A DNA stretch of 64,000 nucleotides from Caulobacteraceae bacterium (GCA_947475735.1 CANJLQ010000004.1:62001-126000), one strand, 5' to 3'. Positions 1-9,489 are shown, numbered from the stretch's first letter. The notes: generated by a model from the sequence alone, not told the origin. Numbers and translations are program-made.

Positions 1-32
1 TGGAGAAGAAGAAGGCGGAGGGCTATTTCTGA
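1..32 (+). CDS. cysD: Sulfate adenylyltransferase subunit 2, C-terminal end only (partial)
   Basis: Only the last nine codons and the stop are in the window, read in the frame that starts at base 3. The peptide EKKKAEGYF followed by TGA is the usual C-terminus of CysD, the ATP-sulfurylase catalytic subunit. The stop codon overlaps the cysN start as TGATG, so the two genes are probably translationally coupled. The call rests on this short tail plus the cysN neighbour. Confidence 0.75.
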   Translation, partial: EKKKAEGYF

Positions 33-1855
33 TGGCCTCCTCCCTGCTGCGCTTCCTGACCTGCGGGTCGGTCGACGACGGCAAGTCCACCCTGATCGGG
101 CGGCTGCTGTACGACACCCGCGCGGTGCTGGACGACCAGATGACGGCGCTGGAAGCGGACTCCGCGCGGGTCGGGACACAAGGGGCGGACCTGGATTTCG
201 CCCTTCTGGTCGACGGTCTGGCGGCCGAGCGCGAACAGGGCATCACCATCGACGTGGCCTACCGGTTCTTCGCCACCGAGCGGCGCAAGTTCATCGTCGC
301 CGACACGCCGGGCCACGAGCAGTACACGCGCAACATGGTCACCGGGGCCTCCACCGCCGACGCGGCCGTGATCCTGGTCGATGCGAGGAAGGGCGTTCTG
401 GTCCAGACGCGGCGGCACAGCTTCCTGTGCGCCCTGCTGGGCATCCGCACCGTCGTGCTGGCCGTGAACAAGATGGACCTGGTCGGCTGGGACAGGACGC
501 GGTTCGAGGCGATCGCGGCCGAGTACGCGACCTTCGCAGAAAGCATCGGCCTAAGCGCGGTGACACCGATCGCCCTGTCGGGGCTGACCGGCGAGGGCGT
601 GGTCGCGCCGTCGCCGCTGGGCGGACGCACGCTGTTGGACTGGCTGGAGACCGTGGAGGCTGCGTCGTCGGACACGGCGAGCGCGTTTCGCATGCCGGTG
701 CAGTGGGTCAATCGTCCAAACCCGGAGTTTCGAGGCTATGCCGGGCTGATCGCGGCGGGCGCGGCGCGGCCCGGCGACCGGGTGCGCGTGCTGCCCTCGG
801 GGCGCGAGAGCCGGATCGAGCGCATCGTGGCGATGCCCGACGATCTGTCGGAGGCCGGGGCCGGACAATCCGTCACCCTGACCCTGACCGACGAGGTCGA
901 TGTGTCGCGCGGGGACGTCATCGCCTCGGCCGAGGACCCGCCCGCCGTGGCCGATCAGTTCGAGGCCACAGTCGTCTGGATGGACGAGGAGACCCTGTCG
1001 CCCGGCCGGTCCTATCTGCTGAAGATCGGGGCGCGCACGGCGACGGCGCAGGTGACGGCGATCAAGCACAAGATCAACGTCAACACGCTGGAGAGGCTGG
1101 CGGCAACGCGGCTGGAACTGAACGACATCGCCGTGTGCAACCTGTCGCTGGACCGGCCCATCGCCTTCGAACCCTACGACGTCAGCCGCGACCTGGGCGG
1201 GTTCATCCTGATCGATCGGATCACAAACCGGACCGTGGGCGCCGGCATGATCCGCTTTGCGCTCCGCCGTGCCGACAACATCCACTGGCAGGCTATCGAC
1301 GTGGACCGCGCCGCCCGCGCGGCCATGAAGGGCCAGACGGGGCAGGTGATCTGGCTGACCGGCCTGTCCGGCGCGGGCAAGTCGACGATCGCCAATCTGG
1401 TCGACAAGCGCCTGCATGCGCTGGGCCGGCACACCTATCTGCTGGACGGCGACAATGTCCGCCACGGCCTGAACCGCGACCTGGGCTTCACCGAGGAAGA
1501 CCGGGTCGAGAACATCCGCCGCGTCGCCGAGGTGGCGCGCCTGATGGCGGACGCAGGCCTGATCGTCATCACCGCCTTCATCTCGCCGTTCCGGGCCGAG
1601 CGGCGGATGGCGCGAGAGCGGATGGCCGAGGGCGAGTTCACCGAGGTCTTCGTCGACGCCCCCCTGGCGGTGGCCGAGGCGCGGGACGCCAAGGGCCTGT
1701 ACGCCAAGGCGCGGGCGGGCCAGCTGAAGAACTTCACCGGCATCGACAGCCCCTATGAAGCCCCGGAAGCGGCCGAGATCGTCATCGACACGACGAAGAC
1801 GAGCGCTGTGGAGGCCGCCGAGGCGATCGTGGCGCGGATCATCGGCACCGGGTGA
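32..1855 (+). CDS. cysNC: Bifunctional sulfate adenylyltransferase GTPase subunit / adenylylsulfate kinase (CysN-CysC)
   Basis: A 607-residue fusion that activates sulfate. The N-terminal CysN GTPase drives APS formation with CysD, and the C-terminal CysC phosphorylates APS to PAPS. The GTPase part has a P-loop at residues 12-19 (GSVDDGKS), DTPGHEQY at about 91 and NKMD at 146, followed by EF-Tu-like beta-barrel domains. A second P-loop, GLSGAGKST at 444-452, opens the kinase, with [10 protein letters not shown] downstream. The length is normal for NodQ/CysNC fusions. The start overlaps the cysD stop. Cytosolic, assimilatory sulfate reduction. Confidence 0.96.
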   Translation: MASSLLRFLTCGSVDDGKSTLIGRLLYDTRAVLDDQMTALEADSARVGTQGADLDFALLVDGLAAEREQGITIDVAYRFFATERRKFIVADTPGHEQYTRNMVTGASTADAAVILVDARKGVLVQTRRHSFLCALLGIRTVVLAVNKMDLVGWDRTRFEAIAAEYATFAESIGLSAVTPIALSGLTGEGVVAPSPLGGRTLLDWLETVEAASSDTASAFRMPVQWVNRPNPEFRGYAGLIAAGAARPGDRVRVLPSGRESRIERIVAMPDDLSEAGAGQSVTLTLTDEVDVSRGDVIASAEDPPAVADQFEATVVWMDEETLSPGRSYLLKIGARTATAQVTAIKHKINVNTLERLAATRLELNDIAVCNLSLDRPIAFEPYDVSRDLGGFILIDRITNRTVGAGMIRFALRRADNIHWQAIDVDRAARAAMKGQTGQVIWLTGLSGAGKSTIANLVDKRLHALGRHTYLLDGDNVRHGLNRDLGFTEEDRVENIRRVAEVARLMADAGLIVITAFISPFRAERRMARERMAEGEFTEVFVDAPLAVAEARDAKGLYAKARAGQLKNFTGIDSPYEAPEAAEIVIDTTKTSAVEAAEAIVARIIGTG

Positions 1856-1860
1856 CGCCG

Positions 1861-1873
1861 CCCCGGTCCGGGG
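1861..1873. terminator. Short palindrome between convergent genes, weak terminator candidate
   Basis: CCCCGG-T-CCGGGG lies between the cysNC stop and the stop of the convergent protease-like gene. It is a perfect GC hairpin but has no T-run on either side and a one-base loop, so terminator function is only a guess. Confidence 0.25.
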
Positions 1874-2824
1874 TCAGCCGCGCCCGACCGTGACGTCCAT
1901 GCCGGCGCCGACGTGCAGCCGTCCGCCCGGCAGGTCCAGCACCACGGTGCGGCCCTCGAACGCCTCCATGCCCAGAAGCGCGGAGGGAAAACCCGGCAGG
2001 GCGACGTCGGCATAGATCGGCACCTCGACGTCGCGGTGCAGGCGGTCGCCGACCGTGATGGTCCGGGCACGGACGACGTCGGCGGCGATGGCACCGCCCA
2101 GAACGATGCTGGAGCTGCGCTCGCTCGGGCGGCCGTCCAGCAGGCCGGCGCTCTGGGCCGCGTCGCGACCCAGAGCCAGCAGGGCCGAGGCCCCGGTATC
2201 GACCACCGCCTGCATCGTCGCGCCCTCGACCGTCACCTGGGTCGCCAGGGCCCCGCGCTCGCGTCGGACCACGATGGGGGTCGTGCCGGTCGGCGGCACA
2301 TAGGCCCGGGGCGTCAAAAACCGCATCTGGTGGCCTTCGGTGTCCAGTTCCAGAACGCTCTCGCCCAGCAGGTCCTGGCCCAGGATCAGCGGGGCCGACA
2401 GGCCGTCGCGCATGGCCAGCGGCCCGAGCGCCAGGATGGCGGCGCGCAGCTTCTCGATCCGCATCGCGCCGACGGTCAGGTCCAGGGTCGTGCCCCGCCC
2501 CATCTGGGCGCCGCCTCCGACGCCATAGGCGATGAGCGGCAGATCGACCGCGCGCGTCAGGCCCAGCAGGTCGAACAGCCCCCGGTCGATGACCGAATAC
2601 TGAGCCCCGGAATCGACCAGGGCGCGGATGGTCTGGCCGGCCACGGTGACCAGCACGGTCGGGACCGAGGCGCGCGGCTCGTCATAGGGCAGCCAGCCGC
2701 TGGAGCCGTCGGCGGGAAACACCACGCCGGGGTCGCGCCACAGGACGTTGTCCCTGAGCCACCAGGCCCCGCCGAGGCCGCCGGCGAGCAGGGCGGCGCG
2801 GGTCAGGAGGTCTCGGCGGTTCAT
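1874..2824 (-). CDS. Exported retropepsin-like aspartyl protease family protein
   Basis: A 316-residue protein with an N-terminal Tat-like signal (MNRRDLL followed by an AALLAGGLGG hydrophobic stretch), so probably exported. Two aspartyl-protease signatures are visible: ALVDSGAQYSVID (Asp71) and AVVDTGASALLAL (Asp209). The two half-domains are therefore fused in one chain, as in pepsin-like folds but with retropepsin-type sequence. No substrate can be inferred. It is convergent with cysNC and downstream of an aldehyde dehydrogenase on the same strand, 61 bases away. Confidence 0.8.
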   Translation of the reverse strand: MNRRDLLTRAALLAGGLGGAWWLRDNVLWRDPGVVFPADGSSGWLPYDEPRASVPTVLVTVAGQTIRALVDSGAQYSVIDRGLFDLLGLTRAVDLPLIAYGVGGGAQMGRGTTLDLTVGAMRIEKLRAAILALGPLAMRDGLSAPLILGQDLLGESVLELDTEGHQMRFLTPRAYVPPTGTTPIVVRRERGALATQVTVEGATMQAVVDTGASALLALGRDAAQSAGLLDGRPSERSSSIVLGGAIAADVVRARTITVGDRLHRDVEVPIYADVALPGFPSALLGMEAFEGRTVVLDLPGGRLHVGAGMDVTVGRG

Positions 2825-2885
2825 GGCCTGAACAGTGGGGAGGCGATGGGGCGGTGTCGAGGCGGCAAATCGAACCGCGCCGGGC

Positions 2886-4388
2886 TCAGACCTCGAACCT
2901 GACGCCCTGGGCCAGCGGCAGGGCCGAGGAGAAGTTCACCGTCTGGGTCTGGCGGCGCATGTAGGATTTCCAGGCGTCGGAGCCCGACTCGCGGCCGCCA
3001 CCGGTGTCCTTCTCGCCGCCGAAGGCCCCGCCGATCTCGGCCCCGGATGGCCCGATGTTGACGTTGGCGATGCCGCAGTCCGAGCCCCAGGCCGACAGGA
3101 ACTGCTCGGCCTCGCGCACGCTGTCGGTGAAGACGCAGCTGGACAGGCCCTGGGGCACGGCGTTCTGCATGGCCACGGCCTCGTCGAATTCGCGCCAGGT
3201 CAGGACGTACAGGATGGGCGCGAAGGTCTCGTGCTGGGCCACGGCGCTCTGAGCCGGGATGCGGACGATGGCGGGGCGGACATAATCCCCGGCCCGATCC
3301 AGGCGATCGCCGCCGCAGATGATCTCGCCGCCCTCGGCCACTGCTTGAGCCAAAGCCGCCTCGAAACCCGCCGCTGCGCTATCGTCGATCAGCGGGCCGA
3401 CCAGAACGCCTTCGTCCCTCGGATCGCCGATCGGCAGGGTGCCATAGGCCTTGGCGAGACGGGCGATCAGGGCCTCGGCGATGTCCTCGTGCACCAGCAG
3501 GCGGCGCAGCGTCGTGCAGCGCTGGCCGCAGGTGCCGACGGCGGAGAAGGCGATGGCCCGTACCGCCATGTCGAGGTCGGCGCTCGGCGTCACGATCATG
3601 GCGTTGTTGCCGCCGAGCTCAAGCAGCGACCGCCCCAGGCGCGCGGCGACGCTCTGAGCGACCGCGCGGCCCATGCGGGTCGAGCCGGTGGCCGAGACCA
3701 GCGGCACGCGCGGATCGGCGGCGAGGGCTTCTCCGACCTCGCGCCCGCCGATCAGAACCTGCAGCAGCCCCTTGGGCGCATCGCCGAACCGGGCCAGGGC
3801 ACGCCGGGCGACGGCGTGGGTGGCCAGGGCCGTCAGCGGCGTCTTCTCCGACGGCTTCCAGATCACGGGATCGCCACAGACCAACGCGAGCGCCGCGTTC
3901 CAGGCCCAGACGGCGACGGGGAAGTTGAAGGCCGAGATCACTGCAACAGGCCCCAGCGGCTGCCAGGTCTCGCGCATGTGATGGCCGGGGCGCTCGCTGG
4001 GCAGGGTCAGGCCGTAGAGCTGGCGCGACAGGCCGACGGCGAAGTCGCAGATGTCGATCATCTCCTGGACCTCGCCGAGGCCCTCAGACGCGATCTTTCC
4101 GGCCTCCAGGGTGACGAGGGCGGCGAGGTCGTCCTTCGCGGCGCGCAGTTCCTCGCCCAGCAGGCGGACCAGTTCGCCGCGGCGCGGGGCCGGCACGCGA
4201 CGCCAGGCGTCGAAGGCGGCGCTTGCTGAGGCGACGGCATGGTCGACGTCGGCCGGGGTGGCGGCGCGGACGGGCGCTGCGGTCGAACCGTCGATGGGCG
4301 AGCGGGTCGGCAGACCGTCGCGGGCGAAGGCGTCGGCGGAGACGCCGAGGCGGGTCAGGATGTCGCGGGCATCTTGGGCAGCGGTCAT
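2886..4388 (-). CDS. ALDH7-type aldehyde dehydrogenase (probable alpha-aminoadipic semialdehyde / piperideine-6-carboxylate dehydrogenase)
   Basis: A 500-residue NAD(P)-dependent aldehyde dehydrogenase. The general base lies in LLELGGNNA (Glu257) and the catalytic cysteine in GTCGQRCTTLRR (Cys291). The GQRCTT and GGNNA variants are typical of the antiquitin/ALDH7 (AmaB) group, which oxidises 2-aminoadipic semialdehyde in lysine breakdown. The substrate is inferred from family only. The frame stays open upstream to 4646, but that part reads through a palindromic repeat and resembles no ALDH. The ATG at 4388 (MTAAQDARDIL) gives the normal family length. Confidence 0.9.
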   Translation of the reverse strand: MTAAQDARDILTRLGVSADAFARDGLPTRSPIDGSTAAPVRAATPADVDHAVASASAAFDAWRRVPAPRRGELVRLLGEELRAAKDDLAALVTLEAGKIASEGLGEVQEMIDICDFAVGLSRQLYGLTLPSERPGHHMRETWQPLGPVAVISAFNFPVAVWAWNAALALVCGDPVIWKPSEKTPLTALATHAVARRALARFGDAPKGLLQVLIGGREVGEALAADPRVPLVSATGSTRMGRAVAQSVAARLGRSLLELGGNNAMIVTPSADLDMAVRAIAFSAVGTCGQRCTTLRRLLVHEDIAEALIARLAKAYGTLPIGDPRDEGVLVGPLIDDSAAAGFEAALAQAVAEGGEIICGGDRLDRAGDYVRPAIVRIPAQSAVAQHETFAPILYVLTWREFDEAVAMQNAVPQGLSSCVFTDSVREAEQFLSAWGSDCGIANVNIGPSGAEIGGAFGGEKDTGGGRESGSDAWKSYMRRQTQTVNFSSALPLAQGVRFEV

Positions 4389-4410
4389 GGCGGGCTTCCA
4401 GCGCGATCTC

Positions 4411-4546
4411 TCTCTCCCCTTCATGGGGAGGGACGGCGAAGCAAAGCGGAGCCCGGGTGGGGAGGTCTCGTCCTTGCGCACGATCGACACGGCCCCACCC
4501 GCGTTCGGCTGCGCCTCACGGTCCCTCCCCATGAAGGGGAGGGAGA
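4411..4546. repeat. Dispersed palindromic repeat, copy 1 (CCCTTCATGGGGAGGGA family)
   Basis: The left arm at 4411-4434 and right arm at 4521-4546 are near-perfect inverted copies built on CTCCCCTTCATGGGGAGGGA. The interior carries GGCGAAGCAAAGCGGAG and GGTGGGG. A second copy with the same arms and similar interior lies at 35841-35974. The element sits in the intergenic space upstream of the ALDH gene. It has no coding capacity of its own and resembles REP/MITE-like repeats. Confidence 0.85.
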
Positions 4547-4556
4547 ACGATGGCAA

Positions 4557-4584
4557 GGGCCGCCGTCCTCGCGGACGACGGCCC
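4557..4584. terminator. Hairpin downstream of the glycine-rich protein gene
   Basis: GGGCCGCCGTCC and GGACGACGGCCC form a 12-bp stem with one mismatch and a four-base loop, just past the stop at 4606 of the minus-strand gene. No clear T-run follows, so it may be a weak terminator or an RNA-stabilising hairpin. Confidence 0.45.
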
Positions 4585-4605
4585 CAGTTCAGAGACGGTC
4601 TGATC

Positions 4606-5025
4606 CTACCAGCGGTCGCGATACCCGCCATCGCGGCGGTCTTCACGCAGTTGCCAGCGGATCCGGTCCAGGCGCTGGGACAGGTCGTTGCGTTCCCAGC
4701 GGCTCAGCCCGTCGCGGCGGTAGCGCCACTCCAGACGCTGGTACTGGTCCAGCTGATAGCGCAGGTCCTGGGCCTCGCGCCGGCTGATCGAGCCGCGATA
4801 GGCGGCGCGTTCGATGCGCTGGGCCAGTTGGGCCTGTTCGCCGTTCAGGCCGCCGCCGTTCCAGCCGCCGTTGTAGCCACCACCGTGGCCGGCGTAGCCA
4901 CCGCCGTGGCCGGCGTAGCCACCGCCGTGGCCACCGTAGGATTGGGCCAGCGTCGGGGTCGCGATCGCGACCGCCGACGCCGCCAGGAGCGAAAGCAGCG
5001 CTTTCTTCGTCAGGGCGGTCGTCAT
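4606..5025 (-). CDS. Secreted glycine-rich small protein, function unknown
   Basis: A 139-residue protein with a clear Sec signal peptide (KKALLSLLAASAVAIATPTLAQ, cleavage after about residue 28). A glycine/histidine/tyrosine-rich stretch follows, made of three GHGGGYA-type heptads. The second half is charged and Arg/Tyr/Trp-rich, with repeated RIERAAYRGSISRREAQDL-like helices. Similar small basic periplasmic proteins occur in Caulobacterales without known function. A good SD (AAGGA) precedes the ATG. The Gly-rich part comes from a 21-base tandem repeat. Confidence 0.75.
   Translation of the reverse strand: MTTALTKKALLSLLAASAVAIATPTLAQSYGGHGGGYAGHGGGYAGHGGGYNGGWNGGGLNGEQAQLAQRIERAAYRGSISRREAQDLRYQLDQYQRLEWRYRRDGLSRWERNDLSQRLDRIRWQLREDRRDGGYRDRW
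4873..4935. repeat. Three tandem 21-base units coding GHGGGYA heptads
   Basis: Units begin at 4873, 4894 and 4915 and read GTAGCCACCRCCGTGGCCGGC with minor changes in the first and last. They lie in frame inside the glycine-rich secreted protein, so copy-number changes would alter its length without a frameshift. Confidence 0.9.
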
Positions 5026-5295
5026 CTTCGTCTTCCTTCAAAGCGGTCCGGGGATCGGGCCGACGGGTGAAGAAAGCCACAGTGAAGCTGACACACATCT
5101 GAGCGAGCCGTTGTCCAGCCGTCAGCTAGATGAACGGCCACGCTTGTCACGCCGGTCTGTCGGTTCAGGAGTTCAACGCTGCGACGCGAGACATCCGTCG
5201 CGGCGGACCAATCTTCACCGACGCTTCACCCTGTCTGCGAACCCTGTGTCAACGCGCGACCGGCGATCATGAGGGGTCAGATCACGAGGATGTCG

Positions 5296-5892
5296 ATGGC
5301 GCGCGCGCAGTTCCAGAAGGGCCAGAAGGTCTGGGTCGAATGCGTCGGCGCCTGGGCCCATGTGGAAAAGGTCCAGCCGGTCTGGGCCAAGGGCTTCGAC
5401 GAGCCGGTGCGCGTCACCTACGACGTCGGCCTGGGTCGCGAGTTTCAGGGCGGCGAGCTGATGCTGCCGTCCGAGGACGAGGCCGGCGCGGATCTGGGCG
5501 GATGGCGGCTGCTGCGCGCCCGCAACAAGTGGCAGACCGCCGACGACACCCCGCACCATCCCTATCCCGGCACCTATCCGGTGGTCGTGACCGATCAGGC
5601 AGACTGGGGCGGCTGGCGCGTGCCCGGGGCCGAATACGATCGTGATCCGCAGAGGATCGAGTTCCAGGCCCGGCTGCTGGTCGCCGCGCCGCGCCTTATG
5701 ACCTTGGCCCAGCGGCTGGTCGACACGGTGTCGGAAAGCCCCGAAGACGCCCCGCCCGAGACCCTGGCCCTGGCGCGCGAGGCCCGCGACATCCTGAAAT
5801 CGATCACCCAGATCCTGGCCGCGCCGGGTGAGGCCCAGGCCCCCGCCCCCCAGGCACCCGCCGCTCCGTCCCCTGCGCGGGCCGCGGCCTGA
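5296..5892 (+). CDS. Conserved hypothetical protein
   Basis: About 198 residues, soluble, no signal peptide or membrane segment. The N-terminal half has FQKGQKVWVE, then VTYDVGLGREFQGGELMLP. This looks like a small beta-rich, KOW- or SH3-like fold, but that is only an impression. The C-terminus is Ala/Pro-rich (GEAQAPAPQAP). Possible starts are 5269, 5290 and 5296. GAGG six bases before 5296 favours MARAQFQKG. I do not recognise a family. The preceding 270 bases hold nothing I can support. Confidence 0.65.
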   Translation: MARAQFQKGQKVWVECVGAWAHVEKVQPVWAKGFDEPVRVTYDVGLGREFQGGELMLPSEDEAGADLGGWRLLRARNKWQTADDTPHHPYPGTYPVVVTDQADWGGWRVPGAEYDRDPQRIEFQARLLVAAPRLMTLAQRLVDTVSESPEDAPPETLALAREARDILKSITQILAAPGEAQAPAPQAPAAPSPARAAA

Positions 5893-6028
5893 AGCCTTGA
5901 ACAGGTTTCATTAACCAATCCTCGACAGGATTCCGCGACGCAGCCTAGATTCCGGGGCGTCGTCGAATCGCTCGGTGCCCGCTCCGGTCCACCCGGCCGC
6001 GACGCCGCGATCAGTCCGGGAGAGCGCC

Positions 6029-8455
6029 TTGCGGGGCAGCGAGCGCCGCATCCAGCATCCGGGCCGAAGGGCCGCGGACACCCCCTCGGGCCTGCCGGCG
6101 TGGGCCCGCATCACCGTGCTGGCGCTGACGCTGGGCCTGGCCCTCTATGTCGTCCTGTTCGCGCGTGAAAGCACGCGGCCTGCGCGCGAGGCGGCGGTGC
6201 TGCGTCAACAGGCCCTGTCGCGCGACGTCGCCCTGGGCGCCGCGCGGATGGAAGCGGACCTGGCCGGCGCCCGCCTGGCGCTCGATGCCGCCCGCGCCGC
6301 CCTCGCCACCCGTCCCGACCGGCCGCTGGACGCCGTCGAAGCCGCGCGCGCCATCGCCCCGGCCAGCGCCTTCGCCGTGATCGACGCGGCCGGAACCCTC
6401 CGCGCGGCCCAGGGCGCCGAGGCCGAGGCCTTCGCCCCCACGCCTGATCGGCCCCAGGCCCCGGGCCTTACACCGTCCGCCGACCGGGCCGCCGTCCTGA
6501 CGACGGCTGTGGCCGGCCAGAGCCGCATCGTCGCCCGCACCCCAGTGCCCGCGGAGGCCGGCGGGCATCTGCTGATCGTCTCGCCCGTCCACGGTGTCCT
6601 GGCGACCGGAGAGCACGACCTGAAGGCCCGGCTGGGCCTGGATCTGTCCACCCTGATCGAGGCGGACGGTCCGGTCGATGTCGAACTGTCCAGCGAACGC
6701 GCGCTGGAGGCCGTGGCGGCGCCGGTCGGATCGACCGGGCTTTCCGCCGTCGCCTGGCGGCCCGAAAGCGCGGGCGCCGCCGCGGTCATCAGCGACCTGT
6801 GGATCCTGGTCGCGCCGCTGGGTCTGGGGTTTCTGGTGCTGGGCCTGGCCCTGATGCAGCGCTGGCGCCAGAGACAGGCATCGAAGGCCTGGGCCGAGAC
6901 CGAGCATCGGTTCCGCGTCGCCGTCGAGGCCGCCCGCTGCGGCGTCTGGGAATGGGACACCGAGGCCGAAGAGGTCGTCGTCTCCGACTATATGGCCGAG
7001 TTGCTGGGCCTGCCCGAAGGCGGGACCGTGTCCAGCCAGGCGGTCATGGATCGCATCCATCCCCGCTATCGCGAACTGGTCCAGCACGCCCTGCTGCAGG
7101 CGGCGACCTTCGGCGCCTTCGAGGTCACCTTCCCCGTCCCGGTCGAGGGACGCGGCGCGCGCTGGATCGACGCCCGGGGCCAGGCCCGCGGCGCGCGGGG
7201 CGAACACGGCTTCTCCATGATCATGGGGGTCGCCCTGGACATCACCGAGGCCCGGCGCGCCAAGGCCCAGGCCCAGTCGGCCGAGAACCGGCTGCGTGAC
7301 GGCATCGAGAGCGTCACCGACGCCTTCGCCCTGTTCGATCGGGCCGGGCGGCTGATCCTGTCCAACGAGGGGTTCAAGGACGCCTTCGGCTTCACCGACG
7401 AGGCCCTGAGGAAGGGCGCGGCGAAGGACGAACTGAACCGCATCGCGGCCCTGGCCATCCGGGCCGAGGGCCCGTCGGCCGAGGGGCGAGCGGGCGCGCG
7501 CGAGGTCGAACTGCACGACGGGCGGGTGTTGCAGTTGAACGAGCGGTTCACCGGCGACGGCGGAACGGTCGTGACCGCCGCCGACGTCACGGCCATCCGC
7601 CGTCAGGAAGTCGAACGCCAGAAGGCGGCCGAGTCGCTCCGTGCCACCGTCGATCAGCTGGAGGCCAGCCAGGAAAAGCTCAGCCTGCTGGCCCGCAAAT
7701 ACGAGATCGCCATGACCCGGGCCGAGGCCGCCAACCAGGCCAAGTCCGAGTTCCTGGCCAACATGTCCCACGAACTGCGCACGCCGCTGAACGCCATCAA
7801 CGGCTTCTCGGAGATCATGGCCGGTGAGATGTTCGGGCCATTGGGAGACGCACGCTACAAGGGCTATGCTGGCGATATCCTGCGGTCAGGCCAGCATCTG
7901 CTCAGCCTGATCAACGACATCCTCGACATGGCCAAGATCGAGGCCGGCAAGATGACGCTGCACTACGAGCCGGTCGACCTGACCGAGGTGTGCGAGGACG
8001 CCATCCGCCTGATGCGCGGTCGGGCCCAGGAATCCGGTCTGTCGCTGTCGCTGGACGCCGCCGACCTGCCCGAGGTCGAGGCCGACTACCGGGGTCTCAA
8101 GCAGGTGATGCTGAACCTGATCTCCAACGCCGTGAAATTCACGCCCGAGGGCGGCTCCATCACCGTCTCCGTCCAGCCGGCCGAGTTCGACCGCGTGCGG
8201 ATCGCGGTAACCGACACCGGCATCGGGATCGCGGCCGACGACCTGTCTCGTCTGGCCCAGCCGTTCGAGCAGGTCGAGGGCCAGCATTCCAAGACGACCC
8301 AGGGCACGGGCCTGGGCTTGGCCCTGACCAAGTCCCTGATCGAGCTGCACGGCGGCCAGATGCTGCTGGAGAGCGAACCCGGGGCGGGCACCACAGTCAG
8401 CTTCGACATTCCGATGCGCCGACCGGCCGAGATGCAGCAGGCACAGGCGGCCTGA
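6029..8455 (+). CDS. pleC: Membrane sensor histidine kinase with two PAS domains, PleC-like
   Basis: About 808 residues. TM1 is at about 26-46, an extracytoplasmic sensor region follows to about 255, TM2 is at about 258-280, then come PAS1 (about 289-405), PAS2 (about 419-520) and a coiled coil. The kinase core has [16 protein letters not shown] with phospho-acceptor His581, then [20 protein letters not shown] and [11 protein letters not shown]. This architecture, length and H-box match Caulobacter PleC, the polarity kinase/phosphatase of DivK and PleD. A DivJ-like or other HWE-unrelated kinase remains possible. TTG at 6029 is chosen because GGGAGA lies five bases upstream. GTG at 5975 is the alternative but has no SD. 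A lone TTAACC at 5911 resembles a CtrA half-site. Confidence 0.75.
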   Translation: MRGSERRIQHPGRRAADTPSGLPAWARITVLALTLGLALYVVLFARESTRPAREAAVLRQQALSRDVALGAARMEADLAGARLALDAARAALATRPDRPLDAVEAARAIAPASAFAVIDAAGTLRAAQGAEAEAFAPTPDRPQAPGLTPSADRAAVLTTAVAGQSRIVARTPVPAEAGGHLLIVSPVHGVLATGEHDLKARLGLDLSTLIEADGPVDVELSSERALEAVAAPVGSTGLSAVAWRPESAGAAAVISDLWILVAPLGLGFLVLGLALMQRWRQRQASKAWAETEHRFRVAVEAARCGVWEWDTEAEEVVVSDYMAELLGLPEGGTVSSQAVMDRIHPRYRELVQHALLQAATFGAFEVTFPVPVEGRGARWIDARGQARGARGEHGFSMIMGVALDITEARRAKAQAQSAENRLRDGIESVTDAFALFDRAGRLILSNEGFKDAFGFTDEALRKGAAKDELNRIAALAIRAEGPSAEGRAGAREVELHDGRVLQLNERFTGDGGTVVTAADVTAIRRQEVERQKAAESLRATVDQLEASQEKLSLLARKYEIAMTRAEAANQAKSEFLANMSHELRTPLNAINGFSEIMAGEMFGPLGDARYKGYAGDILRSGQHLLSLINDILDMAKIEAGKMTLHYEPVDLTEVCEDAIRLMRGRAQESGLSLSLDAADLPEVEADYRGLKQVMLNLISNAVKFTPEGGSITVSVQPAEFDRVRIAVTDTGIGIAADDLSRLAQPFEQVEGQHSKTTQGTGLGLALTKSLIELHGGQMLLESEPGAGTTVSFDIPMRRPAEMQQAQAA

Positions 8456-8471
8456 CCGACGAACCAGAAGC

Positions 8472-8545
8472 TTGTCATCCCGGCCGCAGCGAAGCGGAGA
8501 GCCCTCTTTTGTCATCCCGGCCGAAGCGAAGCGGAGAGCCGGGAC
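8472..8545. repeat. Dispersed repeat, two direct copies of TGTCATCCCGGCC-AGCGAAGCGGAGAGCC
   Basis: Copy one at about 8472-8503 and copy two at about 8510-8545 share GTCATCCCGGCCG followed by AGCGAAGCGGAGAGCC. An inverted copy lies at 8670-8706. The block occupies most of the 368-base gap between the kinase and imuA. No coding signal is seen here. Confidence 0.8.
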
Positions 8546-8669
8546 GGCGGCGGCCATCCGCGGTTATCCCGATCGACCGACGGGCGAACCGGGATCATGT
8601 TTGAGCGTCCTTAAAGGTTGGCATTGGCCCGGCTCGGAGGCCGGGCCTCTCTAAAGAACTGGCTTTTCG

Positions 8670-8706
8670 TCCCGGCTCTCCGCGTCGCTTCGGCCGGGAT
8701 GACAAA
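8670..8706. repeat. Inverted copy of the 8472 repeat
   Basis: CCCGGCTCTCCGCGTCGCTT then CGGCCGGGATGACA is the reverse complement of the unit at 8510-8545. Paired with the direct copies it could fold a long cruciform or RNA hairpin upstream of the SOS promoter. A weak further fragment, ACCGGGATGACGG, follows near 8727. Confidence 0.8.
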
Positions 8707-8770
8707 AGCGGCTCTCCTGATCTCAGACCGGGATGACGGTGGGGCATTCAGCAAGCTTCGCGATTCGCGT

Positions 8771-8800
8771 TTGACTCTGACCAAAGCTGGAACAAATAAT
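8771..8800 (+). promoter_or_regulatory. Promoter of the imuA-imuB-dnaE2 operon
   Basis: TTGACT at 8771-8776 and AATAAT at 8795-8800, separated by 18 bases, fit a sigma-70 promoter. The -10 element sits inside the LexA box, which fits repression by occlusion. Confidence 0.65.
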
Positions 8801-8804
8801 GAAC
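8790..8804. promoter_or_regulatory. LexA-binding SOS box (GAAC-N7-GAAC)
   Basis: GAACAAATAATGAAC is an exact match to the alphaproteobacterial SOS operator, GTTC-N7-GTTC read on the other strand. It lies 20 bases before the imuA start and overlaps the -10 element. The genes behind it are a known LexA-controlled cassette in Caulobacter, which supports the assignment. Confidence 0.9.
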
Positions 8805-8823
8805 ATCCAGCTTTCCGATCGCC

Positions 8824-9489
8824 ATGACCCCGTCCATTGAGCCCCCATCATCCCCCATTCCGCCGCCCCTGACGGACCTGTCGACGGGGCTGGAGGAGAC
8901 GTGCGCGGCGGGTCCGCGCGACATGGCCACGGCCCTGGCCTTCGCCCTGGCCCGCACACCGTCGCACGACCGGCGCGGCGTGGGCCTGACCGTCACCCGC
9001 GCCTGGATCAACGAACATGGCCGCCCCTATGGGCCCGGCACGAGGGGCATAGGCGGTCGGCGCGACCTGATGCTGATGATCGGCCGCACCCAGGCCGAGG
9101 CCCTGTGGGCGATGGAACAGGCGCTGCGGTCCGGCGGGCTGGGTCTGGTGCTGGGCGCGATCGACGGGGCGGACCTGACCCAGACGCGGCGGCTGGAGTT
9201 CGCGGCGCGCGACGGCGGGGCGGCGGGGATGCTGCTGCGAACCCGGACGGGCGACCTGTCGGCGGCGCGGCGACGCTGGCGCATCGCCTCGGTGTCGAGC
9301 GAGGGCGATGCCGACGACGCGCGAGCGCCCGGGCCGATGCGGCTGAGCGCCGAACTGACCCGCAGCCGGGGCGAGCGGCCCGGCGTCTGGATGCTGGAGA
9401 TGGAGGATGAGACGCATCGTCTCCGTCTGGCTGATCGACTGGCCGGTCACGGTCATGGCCCGGTCGGCCGGACCGCTCGCGCCGCCTGA
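8824..9489 (+). CDS. imuA: ImuA, SulA/RecA-like protein of the mutagenesis cassette
   Basis: A 221-residue protein, first gene of the damage-inducible translesion cassette. It resembles ImuA in LWAMEQALRSGGLGLVLGAI, the RRLEFAARDGGAAGMLL segment and the C-terminal WMLEMEDETHRLRLAD. ImuA is thought to act with ImuB and DnaE2 in error-prone bypass, probably through contacts rather than catalysis. The last 83 bases overlap the start of imuB in another frame. Expression is expected to follow the SOS box just upstream. Confidence 0.9.
   Translation: MTPSIEPPSSPIPPPLTDLSTGLEETCAAGPRDMATALAFALARTPSHDRRGVGLTVTRAWINEHGRPYGPGTRGIGGRRDLMLMIGRTQAEALWAMEQALRSGGLGLVLGAIDGADLTQTRRLEFAARDGGAAGMLLRTRTGDLSAARRRWRIASVSSEGDADDARAPGPMRLSAELTRSRGERPGVWMLEMEDETHRLRLADRLAGHGHGPVGRTARAA

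Noticed and set aside
4389..4646. N-terminal extension of the aldehyde dehydrogenase frame
   Set aside because: The extra 86 residues are the translation of a palindromic repeat and a hairpin. The family N-terminus begins at ATG 4388.
4873..4935. Possible CRISPR-like array
   Set aside because: The units are contiguous without spacers and encode an in-frame heptad.
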